A model generated the notes under the pieces. It searched no databases. It had not been told where the DNA came from and saw only the letters and a list, made by a program, of their open reading frames with translations. A stretch of DNA of 64,000 nucleotides from Candidatus Methanoperedens sp. BLZ2 (lineage in GTDB: Archaea; Halobacteriota; Methanosarcinia; Methanosarcinales; Methanoperedenaceae). Positions 53,988 through 62,842 of this stretch are shown one piece after another; positions within the stretch are counted from its first letter, which is position 1; every line of letters begins with the position of its first letter. Location of the stretch: assembly GCF_002487355.1 (NCBI RefSeq), contig NZ_NTMG01000066.1, positions 33,501-97,500 on the forward strand. Reading direction: 5' to 3'. Both the position numbers and the translations under genes were made by a program.

Positions 53988-56261
53988 ATGAATGATGTTG
54001 AATTCATTAAACATCCCCTCATAAAATCTGACACTGTCGAGCAGAGATTATACCAGCTCTCCCTTGCAGGGGAAGCTATTAAGAAATCAAGTCTTATAGT
54101 GCTTCCTACAGGTCTTGGAAAAACCATAGTAGCATTACTCGTGATGGTATCACGTCTCCCGAAAGGGAAAGTATTGCTTCTTTCCCCGACAAAACCGCTT
54201 GTGGAACAGCATGCATCTTTTTTCAAGGATACCCTTAATATTTCTCCTGAAAACGTTGTATTGTTTACTGGAAATACAAATCCTGGCAAGCGGGAAAGTA
54301 TGTATGAGAAAGCACAGCTGATCATCTCCACACCCCAGGTCATAGAGAATGACCTGCTCGGGAAAAAAATAAGCCTTGAAAACGTTTCCTGCATCATTTT
54401 TGACGAAGCGCACAGGGCAACCGGAAATTATTCCTATGTTTATATCGCGAAAAAGTATATAGAGCAAAACCCCGACCCTCTCGTCCTTGGAATTACAGCA
54501 AGCCCCGGAAGTAATACTGAGAAGATACAGGAGGTTTGTGCAAATCTCCGTTTAAAATCAGTTGAGATAAGGACTGATTCAGACCCGGATGTTAAACCAT
54601 ATATTTTTGATAAGGACATCGAAAGGATATATGTTTCCGTACCTGTCGAAATGAAAGGTCTGAAGGGATTAATGGATAAAGTCCTGAATGACAGGCTGAC
54701 AAAATTACAGGAACTCGGGCTTTTATCTAATTTCCAGAAACGGCTCTCAAAAAGGGAAATGCTTGATCTCCAGGTGCGTTTGCAGGCGCAGGTTCGTTCT
54801 TTTCCCGACCAGAAGATCTACCAGGGGATATCTCTTCTTGCCGAGATCTTCAAGGTCAGCCATGCTATAGAGATATCAGAAACACAGGGGTCATCCGCCC
54901 TATCAAAATATTTTGAGCGTCTTGAGAATGAGGCATTGTCCAGAGGGGGAAGTAAAGCTGCAAAACGCCTCATGGACGACCTGAGCATGCGCCAGGCCGT
55001 ACATCATCTTGGGGGCTGTGACGGCAATAACCCGAAATTGAATTTAGTAAAAGAACTTGTTGAAAAGCAAATTACGGATGCGCCTCAATCGCGTGTTATC
55101 GTATTCACCAATTACAGGGATACAGCAGAACTTGTCGCAAATTCGCTTAAAGAGATACCGGGTATCAAGCCTGTAAGGTTCGTCGGGCAGGCAAGTAAAT
55201 ATAAGGATACGGGTCTTACCCAGAAACAACAGGTAGACATTATCCAGAAATTCAAGGACGGGGAGTATAATACCCTGGTTGCAACTTCTGTTGCCGAGGA
55301 AGGGCTGGATATACCTGCCACCGACCTTGTGGTATTTTTTGAACCCGTACCATCTGAAATAAGGAGCATACAGCGAAAAGGAAGAACAGGAAGAAAGCAC
55401 GCCGGAAGAGTTGTTGTCCTGATGGCAAAAGGATCAAAAGATGAGGCATACCACTGGAGCAGTAATTATAAAGAGAGACAGATGGTCAAGACCATGAAAA
55501 ATCTGGATATTGACCTTGATGCTCAGGAAAAAGATAAAACAGACGAATCACAATCAGACGGGCAAACAAAATTAATGGATTTTTCAACTGCCCGGGTATC
55601 AAATTCCGAAGTCCACAGGGTGAAGGTCTATGTTGATAAGAGGGAAATCCGTTCCCATGTTGCACATTCTCTTGAAAATATGGGTGCGGAAGTGATCTTA
55701 AGAACACTTGAAGTGGGAGATTACGTAGTGAGCGACCGTGTTGGCATAGAGAGAAAAACTACAGAAGATTTCCTTAGCACTTTCCTTGATGGGGGCCTCT
55801 TTGGCCAGATATCAGACCTTGCGCGTGCTTACAGGTGCCCCCTCCTCATAATTGAAGGTGAGGGGCTTTATTCAAAGCGCCAGATCAATCCCAATGCAAT
55901 TCGCGGCGCGCTTTCAACTGTAGCGATTGATTTCGGGGTTCCGGTGTTATTCAGCAAGGATGAAGAAGATACTGCGGCATTGATAAGTGTAATTGCAAAA
56001 AGGGAACAGGCAGACGAACCGAAAAAGGAAATAAACCTTCATGGGACGAAATCTGCCTCAACGCTTCCTGAACAGCAGGAATATCTGGTGTCTGCTATCT
56101 CGGAAATAGGGCCAGTCGTTGCAAAAAACCTGCTGCGGCACTTTGGCAGCGTAGAGAGGATCATGACAGCATCACGCGAGGAATTGATGGCTGTGGAACT
56201 TGTGGGACCAAAGACAGCAGACAGGATAAGGGAAGTTGTGAGCGGGGAGTATAAAGGTTAA
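53988..56261 (+). CDS. hef: Hef helicase-endonuclease (XPF/FANCM family)
   Basis: Archaeal Hef processes stalled forks and branched DNA. The 757-residue protein has a superfamily 2 helicase part with VLPTGLGKTIVALL (Walker A, near 40), IIFDEAHRATGNY (near 137) and IQRKGRTGRKHAGR (motif VI, near 461). An acidic linker follows, then an XPF-type nuclease with KVYVDKREIRSHV (548) and GIERKTTEDFLST (ERKxxxD, near 586). A helix-hairpin-helix pair follows (IGPVVAKNLLRHFGSVERIM). All catalytic motifs look intact. Confidence 0.95.
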   Translation: MNDVEFIKHPLIKSDTVEQRLYQLSLAGEAIKKSSLIVLPTGLGKTIVALLVMVSRLPKGKVLLLSPTKPLVEQHASFFKDTLNISPENVVLFTGNTNPGKRESMYEKAQLIISTPQVIENDLLGKKISLENVSCIIFDEAHRATGNYSYVYIAKKYIEQNPDPLVLGITASPGSNTEKIQEVCANLRLKSVEIRTDSDPDVKPYIFDKDIERIYVSVPVEMKGLKGLMDKVLNDRLTKLQELGLLSNFQKRLSKREMLDLQVRLQAQVRSFPDQKIYQGISLLAEIFKVSHAIEISETQGSSALSKYFERLENEALSRGGSKAAKRLMDDLSMRQAVHHLGGCDGNNPKLNLVKELVEKQITDAPQSRVIVFTNYRDTAELVANSLKEIPGIKPVRFVGQASKYKDTGLTQKQQVDIIQKFKDGEYNTLVATSVAEEGLDIPATDLVVFFEPVPSEIRSIQRKGRTGRKHAGRVVVLMAKGSKDEAYHWSSNYKERQMVKTMKNLDIDLDAQEKDKTDESQSDGQTKLMDFSTARVSNSEVHRVKVYVDKREIRSHVAHSLENMGAEVILRTLEVGDYVVSDRVGIERKTTEDFLSTFLDGGLFGQISDLARAYRCPLLIIEGEGLYSKRQINPNAIRGALSTVAIDFGVPVLFSKDEEDTAALISVIAKREQADEPKKEINLHGTKSASTLPEQQEYLVSAISEIGPVVAKNLLRHFGSVERIMTASREELMAVELVGPKTADRIREVVSGEYKG

Positions 56262-56352
56262 AGGTTATGTTAATTTACGCCAACTATTTGATATATGCCT
56301 CATAATTTAAGGGGTACATAAGATCGTAGCATGTTGGATGTACCTGAAAATT

Positions 56353-56694
56353 TCAAGCACATATGGGATCTTCTTTAAGTTTTTGATGCTGTAATTTTTG
56401 CTGAGTGATTTCCTGCTCTGCAAAGCGGATATTAAGCGAGTTTAAGAATTTGACGAGCTTTTTGACTACAATATCGTCTCTGTTTATTTGATATAACTTA
56501 GCATTTCCCACTTGCCTTGTCATTGTAACCAACCCAAGTTTTTCCAGTTCAGGCAAGGCTTTCATAAGGGTTGTATAATGTATACCAGCCTCATCTGAGA
56601 TATCGGTGAGTGTTAAGTCCATATCTTGATATTCCCAGAGAATATCAATTATCTTGGCAGTTGCAGACCCTGTAAAGAGTTTTTCTAATGACAT
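56353..56694 (-). CDS. Winged-helix transcriptional regulator
   Basis: I use the Met of MSLEKLFTGSATAKIIDILW, which has AAGGAA before it. The 113-residue protein has a winged helix (LTDISDEAGIHYTTLMKALP; LGLVTMTRQVGNAKLYQINR) and a Gln-rich helical tail. Targets unknown. It diverges from the small gene at 56851. Confidence 0.75.
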   Translation of the reverse strand: MSLEKLFTGSATAKIIDILWEYQDMDLTLTDISDEAGIHYTTLMKALPELEKLGLVTMTRQVGNAKLYQINRDDIVVKKLVKFLNSLNIRFAEQEITQQKLQHQKLKEDPICA

Positions 56695-56850
56695 ATTTTT
56701 CCTTTTCCACAAATTTTAGTCAAGCACATATGAATGGTTAGTTAGTTATTTAGTGTGCAGATTAGTGCGTATTAAGTATTATATATTCTAAGTATATATA
56801 CCTACTCATTGTGGGTAATTATTTATAGTTTCTAAACTATAATCTACTAA

Positions 56851-57096
56851 ATGCAAAAAAGGCAAATCGATATTGTCAAGAACCATATCCTCAGACGTTT
56901 TCTTAATAAAACTATGATTGGAATGAACTACGTCAATAGACAAAATATCCATGTCAAAAAAATTGGTGGTGATATAGTTCAAAAAGCTATTGATGAACTG
57001 ATTAAAGATGGTTTTTTAGAAACACACCATAAAGACTGTATCAGCATAAATCCAAGAATGTTAAAATCAATAGGCGAACACCTGGAAAAAAGTTGA
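56851..57096 (+). CDS. Small winged-helix-like protein
   Basis: The 81-residue basic protein (MQKRQIDIVKNHILRRFLNK; GGDIVQKAIDELIKDGFLET) looks like a single helix-turn-helix with wing. No family is assigned. It forms a divergent pair with the regulator at 56353-56694; the gap has TATA-like atatatacc near 56790. Confidence 0.6.
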   Translation: MQKRQIDIVKNHILRRFLNKTMIGMNYVNRQNIHVKKIGGDIVQKAIDELIKDGFLETHHKDCISINPRMLKSIGEHLEKS

Positions 57097-57126
57097 TAGG
57101 CCAAAAAACGCTAATAAGCCCTGTAC

Positions 57127-57735
57127 CTAGAAGATTTTATTCCTTGATATCTTTTTTATAAACCATTTAACCGGGATGAACATAGACACTTCCTCCTGAT
57201 ATTTCCTGTATTTATCCCCGAATTTTGAAAGCAGCCTTTTCTCTTCGATGAACGCGCCTATAACTAAATAACCTGTTATCAGCAGCACTGCTGTTAAATC
57301 AAGGAGAGTCATTCGCATTTTAGTTATCAGAAGAAGAATTCCCGATGTGTAAAGCGGATGGCGGACTAATGCATAAGCTCCACCTGTAACAAGTACATCT
57401 TTCTTCTGACGCTTTATGCCGATAAATTCAAGGATATCTATCTGCAACAAGGCATATCCGAACATACCGATAGCGCCCAGGCGCACAAAGACAATAACAG
57501 GATAGAAATTCTGCGGGATCGCATAAATTGGAGGGGTGGAATTTGAATACGTTATCCACACAATCAAAGCAGGAGCAAATAAGGGAACGCTGATCAAAGA
57601 ATATAGCAGCCTGTAATACCGGAATCTTTTTCCAAGCAGCTTTTCTGCCTGGTTTTTGGCACGATCCGTAGCAAGAAGGCTGTGAATGACCGTAAAAAAA
57701 AGAAAATATAAAAAGAACTTTATTATGTTGTCCAT
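57127..57735 (-). CDS. Isoprenylcysteine-carboxyl-methyltransferase-like membrane protein
   Basis: The 202-residue protein has five or so helices and the C-terminal ICMT/NnrU-type signature GGAYALVRHPLYTSGILLL followed by IGAFIEEKRLLSKFGDKYRKYQ. This region binds SAM in the family. Archaeal substrates are not known. It diverges from the gamma-carbonic anhydrase gene. Confidence 0.8.
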   Translation of the reverse strand: MDNIIKFFLYFLFFTVIHSLLATDRAKNQAEKLLGKRFRYYRLLYSLISVPLFAPALIVWITYSNSTPPIYAIPQNFYPVIVFVRLGAIGMFGYALLQIDILEFIGIKRQKKDVLVTGGAYALVRHPLYTSGILLLITKMRMTLLDLTAVLLITGYLVIGAFIEEKRLLSKFGDKYRKYQEEVSMFIPVKWFIKKISRNKIF

Positions 57736-57861
57736 TGTGTATCATTTTATTGTGGTTAAACTATTTAATTGCTTTGTGTCTTATATCTGAAAATCTATTT
57801 ATGCAAACAGGTTCTTATTATATGCGGGAGAATGCAAAAAGGGAAAAATCGCAAAAGGAGC

Positions 57862-58365
57862 ATGTTATACAAGTTTGAAGATAAAGAGCCCGTTATTGCA
57901 AAAAATGCTTTTATCGCAGATACTGCATGTCTTATCGGAGATGTATCAATAGGTGAAGGAACAAGCGTGTGGTTCAATACCGTCATCCGCGCTGACAGGG
58001 CAAAAATAAGTATAGGTAAAAATTGCAGTATCCAGGATAACACTGTAATACATTCTGATGAAACCGATGTTGAAATTGGCGACGGGGTTATCATAGGTCA
58101 CTCTTGCGTGATGCATGGGCGGCTTATAGAAAACAATGCCCTTATTGGCATGAATGCCACAATACTTCATGGGGCTCAAATAGGGGAATCAGCAATAATC
58201 GGAGCAGGTGCATTAGTGCCTTCGGATTATAAAATACCTGCCCACAGTGTGGCTCTGGGTGTGCCATGTAAAATTGTCAGGATGACTTCAGAAGAAGACC
58301 TTGCAATGATAAGAAATACGCAGAACAATTATAAAAAATTGACCAGGCAATATTTGAAAATTTGA
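57862..58365 (+). CDS. Gamma-class carbonic anhydrase family protein
   Basis: The 167-residue left-handed beta-helix protein (MLYKFEDKEPVIAKNAFIAD) has hexapeptide repeats, RADRAKISIGKNCSIQDN, and the three candidate zinc His residues in VIHSDET and IIGHSCVMHG. Cam/CamH-type enzymes hydrate CO2; the acidic loop of true Cam is absent, so activity is uncertain. Start chosen by homology; AAAGGAG lies only one base before the ATG, so an upstream ATG (57832) remains possible. Confidence 0.85.
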   Translation: MLYKFEDKEPVIAKNAFIADTACLIGDVSIGEGTSVWFNTVIRADRAKISIGKNCSIQDNTVIHSDETDVEIGDGVIIGHSCVMHGRLIENNALIGMNATILHGAQIGESAIIGAGALVPSDYKIPAHSVALGVPCKIVRMTSEEDLAMIRNTQNNYKKLTRQYLKI

Positions 58366-58388
58366 AATCAACAAAATAAGGTGAATAC

Positions 58389-59588
58389 TTGCGAAACATC
58401 GAAATCGAAGAATTTAGGGCAACCCCGATAACTGAGCGAAAAGTCGAAGTTGTAGAGCGAAAAGGACTTGGACATCCTGATTATATCTGTGATTCCATAA
58501 TGAACGAGGTTTCCATTCGCCTGTGTAAGGAATATATGGAGAGGTTTGGAGCTATCATGCACCATAATATCGATAAGGGAATGCTTGTTGCAGGCGAGGT
58601 GAAAACAAAATTCGGAGGCGGGGTGATATTAAAGCCGATGCGCATCATTTTCGGGGACAGGGCTACTTTTGAAGTTGAAAATGAGTTTATAGATGTCAAT
58701 ACTATTGCTATTGGCGCTGCAAAAGAATGGATTAAGAAGAACTTGCGCTTTGTAAACAGTGATTCTATTTATTATCAGGTTGAACTTGCCAGGGGTTCGG
58801 CAGAACTTACTGATATATTCAAGAGAAAAGATGCAATACTTGGGGCTAATGATACTTCGGCGGCTGTTGGATATGCACCCATGACACCCACAGAAACCAT
58901 GGTACTTCAGACCGAGCAGTATTTGAACTCCCCGGATTTTAAGAAAAGATTTCCTGAATCTGGCGAGGATATTAAGGTCATGGGCTTGCGGGAAAAGAAT
59001 AAACTCAGTTTGACCATTGCAGATCCACTTATCGATATGTTCATCGAGTCAGAAAGCGGGTATTTCAAGAAAAAGGCAGAACTGGCAGAAGAGATAAGAA
59101 CATATGTTATCGAGAGGACGGAATTTGAACCTTCCATTTCCCTGAATACTCTTGACAGGGAAGGGCGGGGCATGGGAGGGATTTACCTCACAGTAACCGG
59201 AACTTCTGCTGAGGATGCGGATTCCGGCCAGGTGGGGCGCGGGAACCGCGTGAACGGCATCATTCCACTGAACCGTCCGGTAAGCAGCGAAGCAGCGGCC
59301 GGGAAAAACCCTGTAAGCCATGTGGGAAAAATTTACAATGTCCTGAGCCACAGGATCGCAAATGAGATCTATGTCAATGTCCCGGACATAAAAGAAGTCT
59401 ATGTATGGCTTTTGAGCCAGATAGGAGAGCCAATCGACCAGCCAAGGATCGCGGCTGCGCAGGTCATCATGGAAAGGGGAACGGTTGAAAGCGTGGAAAA
59501 AGAGATGAATGAGGTTATTGACAGGGAGCTTGCCAACATCCAGGAATTCTGCATGGAGCTGGCGTACGGGAAGATCCCGGTGAACTGA
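58389..59588 (+). CDS. mat: Archaeal S-adenosylmethionine synthetase
   Basis: The enzyme makes SAM from methionine and ATP. The 399-residue protein belongs to the archaeal type, unlike bacterial MetK: KVEVVERKGLGHPDYICDSI, HHNIDKGMLVAGEVKTKFGG, DTSAAVGYAPMTPTETMVL, and GDSGQVGRGN-like DSGQVGRGNRVNGIIPLNRP. The start is TTG at 58389 with GGTGA five bases before. It follows the carbonic anhydrase gene by 23 bases. Confidence 0.95.
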   Translation: MRNIEIEEFRATPITERKVEVVERKGLGHPDYICDSIMNEVSIRLCKEYMERFGAIMHHNIDKGMLVAGEVKTKFGGGVILKPMRIIFGDRATFEVENEFIDVNTIAIGAAKEWIKKNLRFVNSDSIYYQVELARGSAELTDIFKRKDAILGANDTSAAVGYAPMTPTETMVLQTEQYLNSPDFKKRFPESGEDIKVMGLREKNKLSLTIADPLIDMFIESESGYFKKKAELAEEIRTYVIERTEFEPSISLNTLDREGRGMGGIYLTVTGTSAEDADSGQVGRGNRVNGIIPLNRPVSSEAAAGKNPVSHVGKIYNVLSHRIANEIYVNVPDIKEVYVWLLSQIGEPIDQPRIAAAQVIMERGTVESVEKEMNEVIDRELANIQEFCMELAYGKIPVN

Positions 59589-59903
59589 TCAGAGATCTTT
59601 CAATTCTTTTGCCTTTTGTGGCAGCCTCTTTTCGATCATTTCAAGAAGCGCATCGTAATCCCCTTCTGCAAGCGAGCGAACGTCCTCGTCTCCTCGCAAA
59701 ATAAGATCGACAAGGTAAACAAGCTCTTCATCTGTCAACCTGTTAGCCCTGTTCGCAAAGTCAACAGGTGATTCTGATAACTTATGAGAGACCGGAAGCA
59801 GGATGAATTTGTAGTCATGTCCAGGCGCGGGACCTGTTGCGCCTTCGAGTTCCGGCGCAAGTTTATTGAGGATTTTTTTGTCAAGATCTGATAATTGTCT
59901 CAT
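59589..59903 (-). CDS. Small helical acidic protein, unknown
   Basis: I use the Met of MRQLSDLDKKILNKLAPELE, six bases after GGAG. The 104-residue protein is helical with a conserved-looking HDYKFILLPVSHKL and DEELVYLVDLILRGDEDV. No family is recognised. It abuts the mat stop from the other strand. Confidence 0.6.
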   Translation of the reverse strand: MRQLSDLDKKILNKLAPELEGATGPAPGHDYKFILLPVSHKLSESPVDFANRANRLTDEELVYLVDLILRGDEDVRSLAEGDYDALLEMIEKRLPQKAKELKDL

Positions 59904-59930
59904 GAGATTCTCCATTCATTAAATAGTGCA

Positions 59931-60311
59931 TCATAAAAACATCACGATCAAATCATTCTTAATTTTTTCAAAATCTCTATCCAGAGTAACTAATTCAAGA
60001 CCACTATCTTTCGCAATTTTATACTGGTAAGCATCATCAAAATCCAGCCCGAATTTTCTTTTTATATCAGACAGATTTTGATATGATCGTTTTGATAAGG
60101 TAATAATTTTCACATTCGGAAGAATATCTTTTACAAATTTCTGGAAAATTTTTTCTTTTTTATTCCTGAATAATATTACTCCAATCGAATGCAAAGAAAA
60201 GTCAGAAATGCATAGGTTCCCAATGTTTTTTTCGAGAAATTCTTTGCAGGCTTCCTGTCTTTCTTGTGTTAGCAGAACTTCCAAAAAAATATTTGTGTCG
60301 ATGAGGTACAT
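59931..60311 (-). CDS. PIN-domain VapC-like toxin
   Basis: I use the ATG at 60311 (MYLIDTNIFLEVLLTQERQE), which overlaps the antitoxin stop (TAATG) with GGAGG just upstream. The 126-residue protein has the PIN acidic residues in LIDTNIFLE, in FGLDFDDAYQYKIA, and in LVTLDRDF, so the nuclease site looks intact. VapC toxins cut RNA, often tRNA. Confidence 0.88.
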   Translation of the reverse strand: MYLIDTNIFLEVLLTQERQEACKEFLEKNIGNLCISDFSLHSIGVILFRNKKEKIFQKFVKDILPNVKIITLSKRSYQNLSDIKRKFGLDFDDAYQYKIAKDSGLELVTLDRDFEKIKNDLIVMFL

Positions 60312-60526
60312 TACCTCCACTCCAATGCTTTATGTTGGAGTGATACTGAGGTATATTTTTTTTTTAGGTCTGACAAACCTCCTTCCCAGTCAAATTTAAA
60401 CTTATTTTTTTTTGCTCTTTGTTGATATGTTCCTTTTTGCAATAAAAATTCTATATAATCTAAAACTTCTTCTTTCAGGTCTTCTGGCAATTGATCTAAT
60501 TTTGACGTGATAACTTGTGTTTCCAT
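60311..60526 (-). CDS. DUF2281-like antitoxin
   Basis: The 71-residue protein (LDQLPEDLKEEVLDYIEFLL, then KFKFDWEGGLSDLKKKYTSV) matches the short DUF2281-type antitoxins often paired with PIN toxins. The C-terminal part would plug the toxin active site. Translational coupling to the PIN gene supports a functional pair. Confidence 0.8.
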   Translation of the reverse strand: METQVITSKLDQLPEDLKEEVLDYIEFLLQKGTYQQRAKKNKFKFDWEGGLSDLKKKYTSVSLQHKALEWR

Positions 60527-60601
60527 TTCATCACCGAGTGCGTTTACACATTTATCATAGTCCTATTATAAGATGATTGGGTATCTATATCTATCGGATA
60601 T

Positions 60602-60976
60602 TTAAAATACCAGATTTACATCCGCTTCAAGTATCATATCGGTCAATTCCGGAAGCGTTATCTTTTTTATCCCGCTTATGATCTCAGTATCGGCAATATT
60701 GCGTTTGGCAATATCCCTGTCAAGTGCATAGAAACTTACAAGTTCTATGTTCTTTGTGATTTCAGATTCCACGGTCGGGACATCCTTGAACCAGGTTGCC
60801 TGATCTCCATATCCTGTCTTCTGTCCTTTCACTATTGAATGAACGCCGCCGCTAACGAAGATCATTGAAGCTTCATTTCCTGCCGCGACCTGTGAAGCAG
60901 CCATCGGGACTGCTGAAAATGCATCTTCTTTTCCGTAAGGAGGCTGTGTTACGATTACATTTACTTTCTTGCTCAT
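60602..60976 (-). CDS. DsrE-family protein, third gene of operon
   Basis: The 124-residue alpha/beta protein (MSKKVNVIVTQPPYGKEDAF; MIFVSGGVHSIVKGQKTGYG) has the DsrE/TusC-type fold. It lacks Cys residues at positions used in sulfur relay. GGTGAT precedes the ATG. It overlaps the middle gene region closely, so the three DsrE genes form one operon. Confidence 0.8.
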   Translation of the reverse strand: MSKKVNVIVTQPPYGKEDAFSAVPMAASQVAAGNEASMIFVSGGVHSIVKGQKTGYGDQATWFKDVPTVESEITKNIELVSFYALDRDIAKRNIADTEIISGIKKITLPELTDMILEADVNLVF

Positions 60977-60981
60977 GTTGA

Positions 60982-61350
60982 TCACCCTATCAGTATTGTC
61001 TTGTCAGATTCTGCTGTCCATTCGCCAAGGTCATAAAGTCCGCCGATCAATACGCCTTCTGTCTGCTGTTTTGTTACGCCTCTGGCATCCGTGCACTTTA
61101 TGCAGGCGATAGCATCTGCTTTTGGCTGTTTTATCCCTTTTTTGACCATTATCCCAAAAATTGTCTCTACGGGAGGGAACTCTTTTGGCGCCTGGTCCCT
61201 GTGGGCGATTATTGTTGCATCAAGGTAGTTAAAGAAGTTGACAGTTATGCCTTTTTCTTTAGCCGCGTGTGCAAGTCTTATCATCGTAAATACTCCTTCA
61301 TCCCTGTATGGGCCGTTTATTGAAACAATCGTAAGCTGTTTTCCTGTCAT
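60982..61350 (-). CDS. DsrE-family protein with Cys pair, second gene of operon
   Basis: The 122-residue protein (LTIVSINGPYRDEGVFTMIR; AKEKGITVNFFNYLDATII) has the DsrE/TusD-type fold and the only Cys residues of the trio, in DAIACIKCTDARGVTKQQ near residues 80-97. These are candidates for a persulfide-carrying site. GGTGATAAA precedes the ATG. Confidence 0.82.
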   Translation of the reverse strand: MTGKQLTIVSINGPYRDEGVFTMIRLAHAAKEKGITVNFFNYLDATIIAHRDQAPKEFPPVETIFGIMVKKGIKQPKADAIACIKCTDARGVTKQQTEGVLIGGLYDLGEWTAESDKTILIG

Positions 61351-61358
61351 TTTATCAC

Positions 61359-61682
61359 CTAAAACCAGACTACTCTGTCATATTCCATTATATAATCAAG
61401 AAGTGTGCCTATTTCTTTTATTTCCACACCGCCAATTAATTTGTTAGTAAGCGATCTTGAAAGTACTGCTTTATCGTCAGCATATATCTTGATGCCCTTC
61501 TTCTGGGCTGCTGCGAGTTTATTACCAAACTCGGACTTTCTTGCAGCGGTTATGCCGTCTTCAATGAGATATAATGAGACATCATTTCCTTTTTCCTTTG
61601 CATTCAACCCGATATCAAGCACAAGGTCGGGTGTTTCCGTAGTATACGGGTCTTTTGATAGGACGAGTAACAGGTTTGTCAT
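61359..61682 (-). CDS. DsrE/DsrH-like protein, first gene of operon
   Basis: I start at the ATG at 61682 (MTNLLLVLSKDPYTTETPDL), after GAGGAAAG; an in-frame extension to 61850 would run through the tRNA-Ser gene. The 107-residue protein has the DsrE-like fold without Cys. With the next two genes it forms a DsrEFH/TusBCD-like set for sulfur relay or subunit assembly. Confidence 0.8.
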   Translation of the reverse strand: MTNLLLVLSKDPYTTETPDLVLDIGLNAKEKGNDVSLYLIEDGITAARKSEFGNKLAAAQKKGIKIYADDKAVLSRSLTNKLIGGVEIKEIGTLLDYIMEYDRVVWF

Positions 61683-61793
61683 TTTCTTTCCTCTGTAAGA
61701 TTCTCTGATAGGGTTAATAATCATTGATTGAGTTTTAAATGTTTCCATGTAGGCAATGTTAATAAACCATGCCGACCATTTCGCAGGAAGTAT

Positions 61794-61878
61794 GCCGAGG
61801 TAGCCCAGCGGCCTAAGGCGCCGGTTTTGAAAACCGGTTGTGCACCGCACAGCGGGAGTTCAAATCTCCCCCTCGGCG
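61794..61878 (+). tRNA. tRNA-Ser (UGA)
   Basis: Acceptor GCCGAGG (61794-61800) pairs with CCTCGGC (61871-61877), discriminator G at 61878. The anticodon stem CCGGT/ACCGG encloses TTTGAAA with anticodon TGA. A long variable arm (TTGTGCACCGCACA) and a T arm GGGAGTTCAAATCTCCC are present, as expected for serine. No intron. Confidence 0.92.
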
Positions 61879-61887
61879 TTTGATTTT

Positions 61888-62451
61888 TTATCCGGCTTTG
61901 CGGATAATTCCGGTTAATGCCCATTCATAAATCGCAAGGTCATGAGAGCTGTGAAGTATGAATCGCACTTCTTCAATTCCATCAAATTTTTCCAGGAATC
62001 CAATGACAGCGTTGAGAGCTACAACACTTGCTTTTTCAACAGGATATCCATAGGCGCCTGTGCTTATTGAAGGAAAAGATATTGTTTTGATCCCGTTTTC
62101 AATCGCAACCTTAAGACTGTTCTTATATGCATCTGCAAGCAGTTGCGGTTCTTTATCATTTCCGCCATGCCAGACAGGGCCCACAGTATGTATCACTTTT
62201 TTTGCTTTCAGTGCTCCGCCTGTTGTGATCACTGCCTGACCCGCTGGCAATCCATCGGGATATCTCTTCCGTATTATTTTGCATTCATTCAAAATATCAG
62301 GCCCGCCCTTCCTGTGTATGGCGCCGTCCACCCCGCCACCTCCCATAAGGCCAGGATTTGCGGCATTGACAATAGCTTCAGTTTCCTGTTCTGTGATATC
62401 CCCGCATACAAGGATAAGTCTGATGCTTCCGAGTCCGAGTGTCGTTTCCAT
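61888..62451 (-). CDS. Macro-domain (ADP-ribose-binding) protein
   Basis: The 187-residue protein has the macro fold: TEQETEAIVNAANPGLMGGG near residue 20, GVDGAIHRKGG, AVITTGGALKAKKVIHTVGP near 75, and SISTGAYGYPVEKA near 125. It resembles YmdB-type deacetylases of O-acetyl-ADP-ribose or ADP-ribosyl hydrolases. It lies 15 bases after glnK on the same strand. Confidence 0.92.
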   Translation of the reverse strand: METTLGLGSIRLILVCGDITEQETEAIVNAANPGLMGGGGVDGAIHRKGGPDILNECKIIRKRYPDGLPAGQAVITTGGALKAKKVIHTVGPVWHGGNDKEPQLLADAYKNSLKVAIENGIKTISFPSISTGAYGYPVEKASVVALNAVIGFLEKFDGIEEVRFILHSSHDLAIYEWALTGIIRKAG

Positions 62452-62465
62452 GAGAAAACATCTTT

Positions 62466-62816
<351 letters not shown>

Positions 62817-62842
62817 CTATTTCGCATAAGTCATCCTGCTTT

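Noticed and set aside
61683..61850. N-terminal extension of the first DsrE-like gene
   Set aside because: It would translate through the tRNA-Ser gene; the ATG at 61682 has a good ribosome site.
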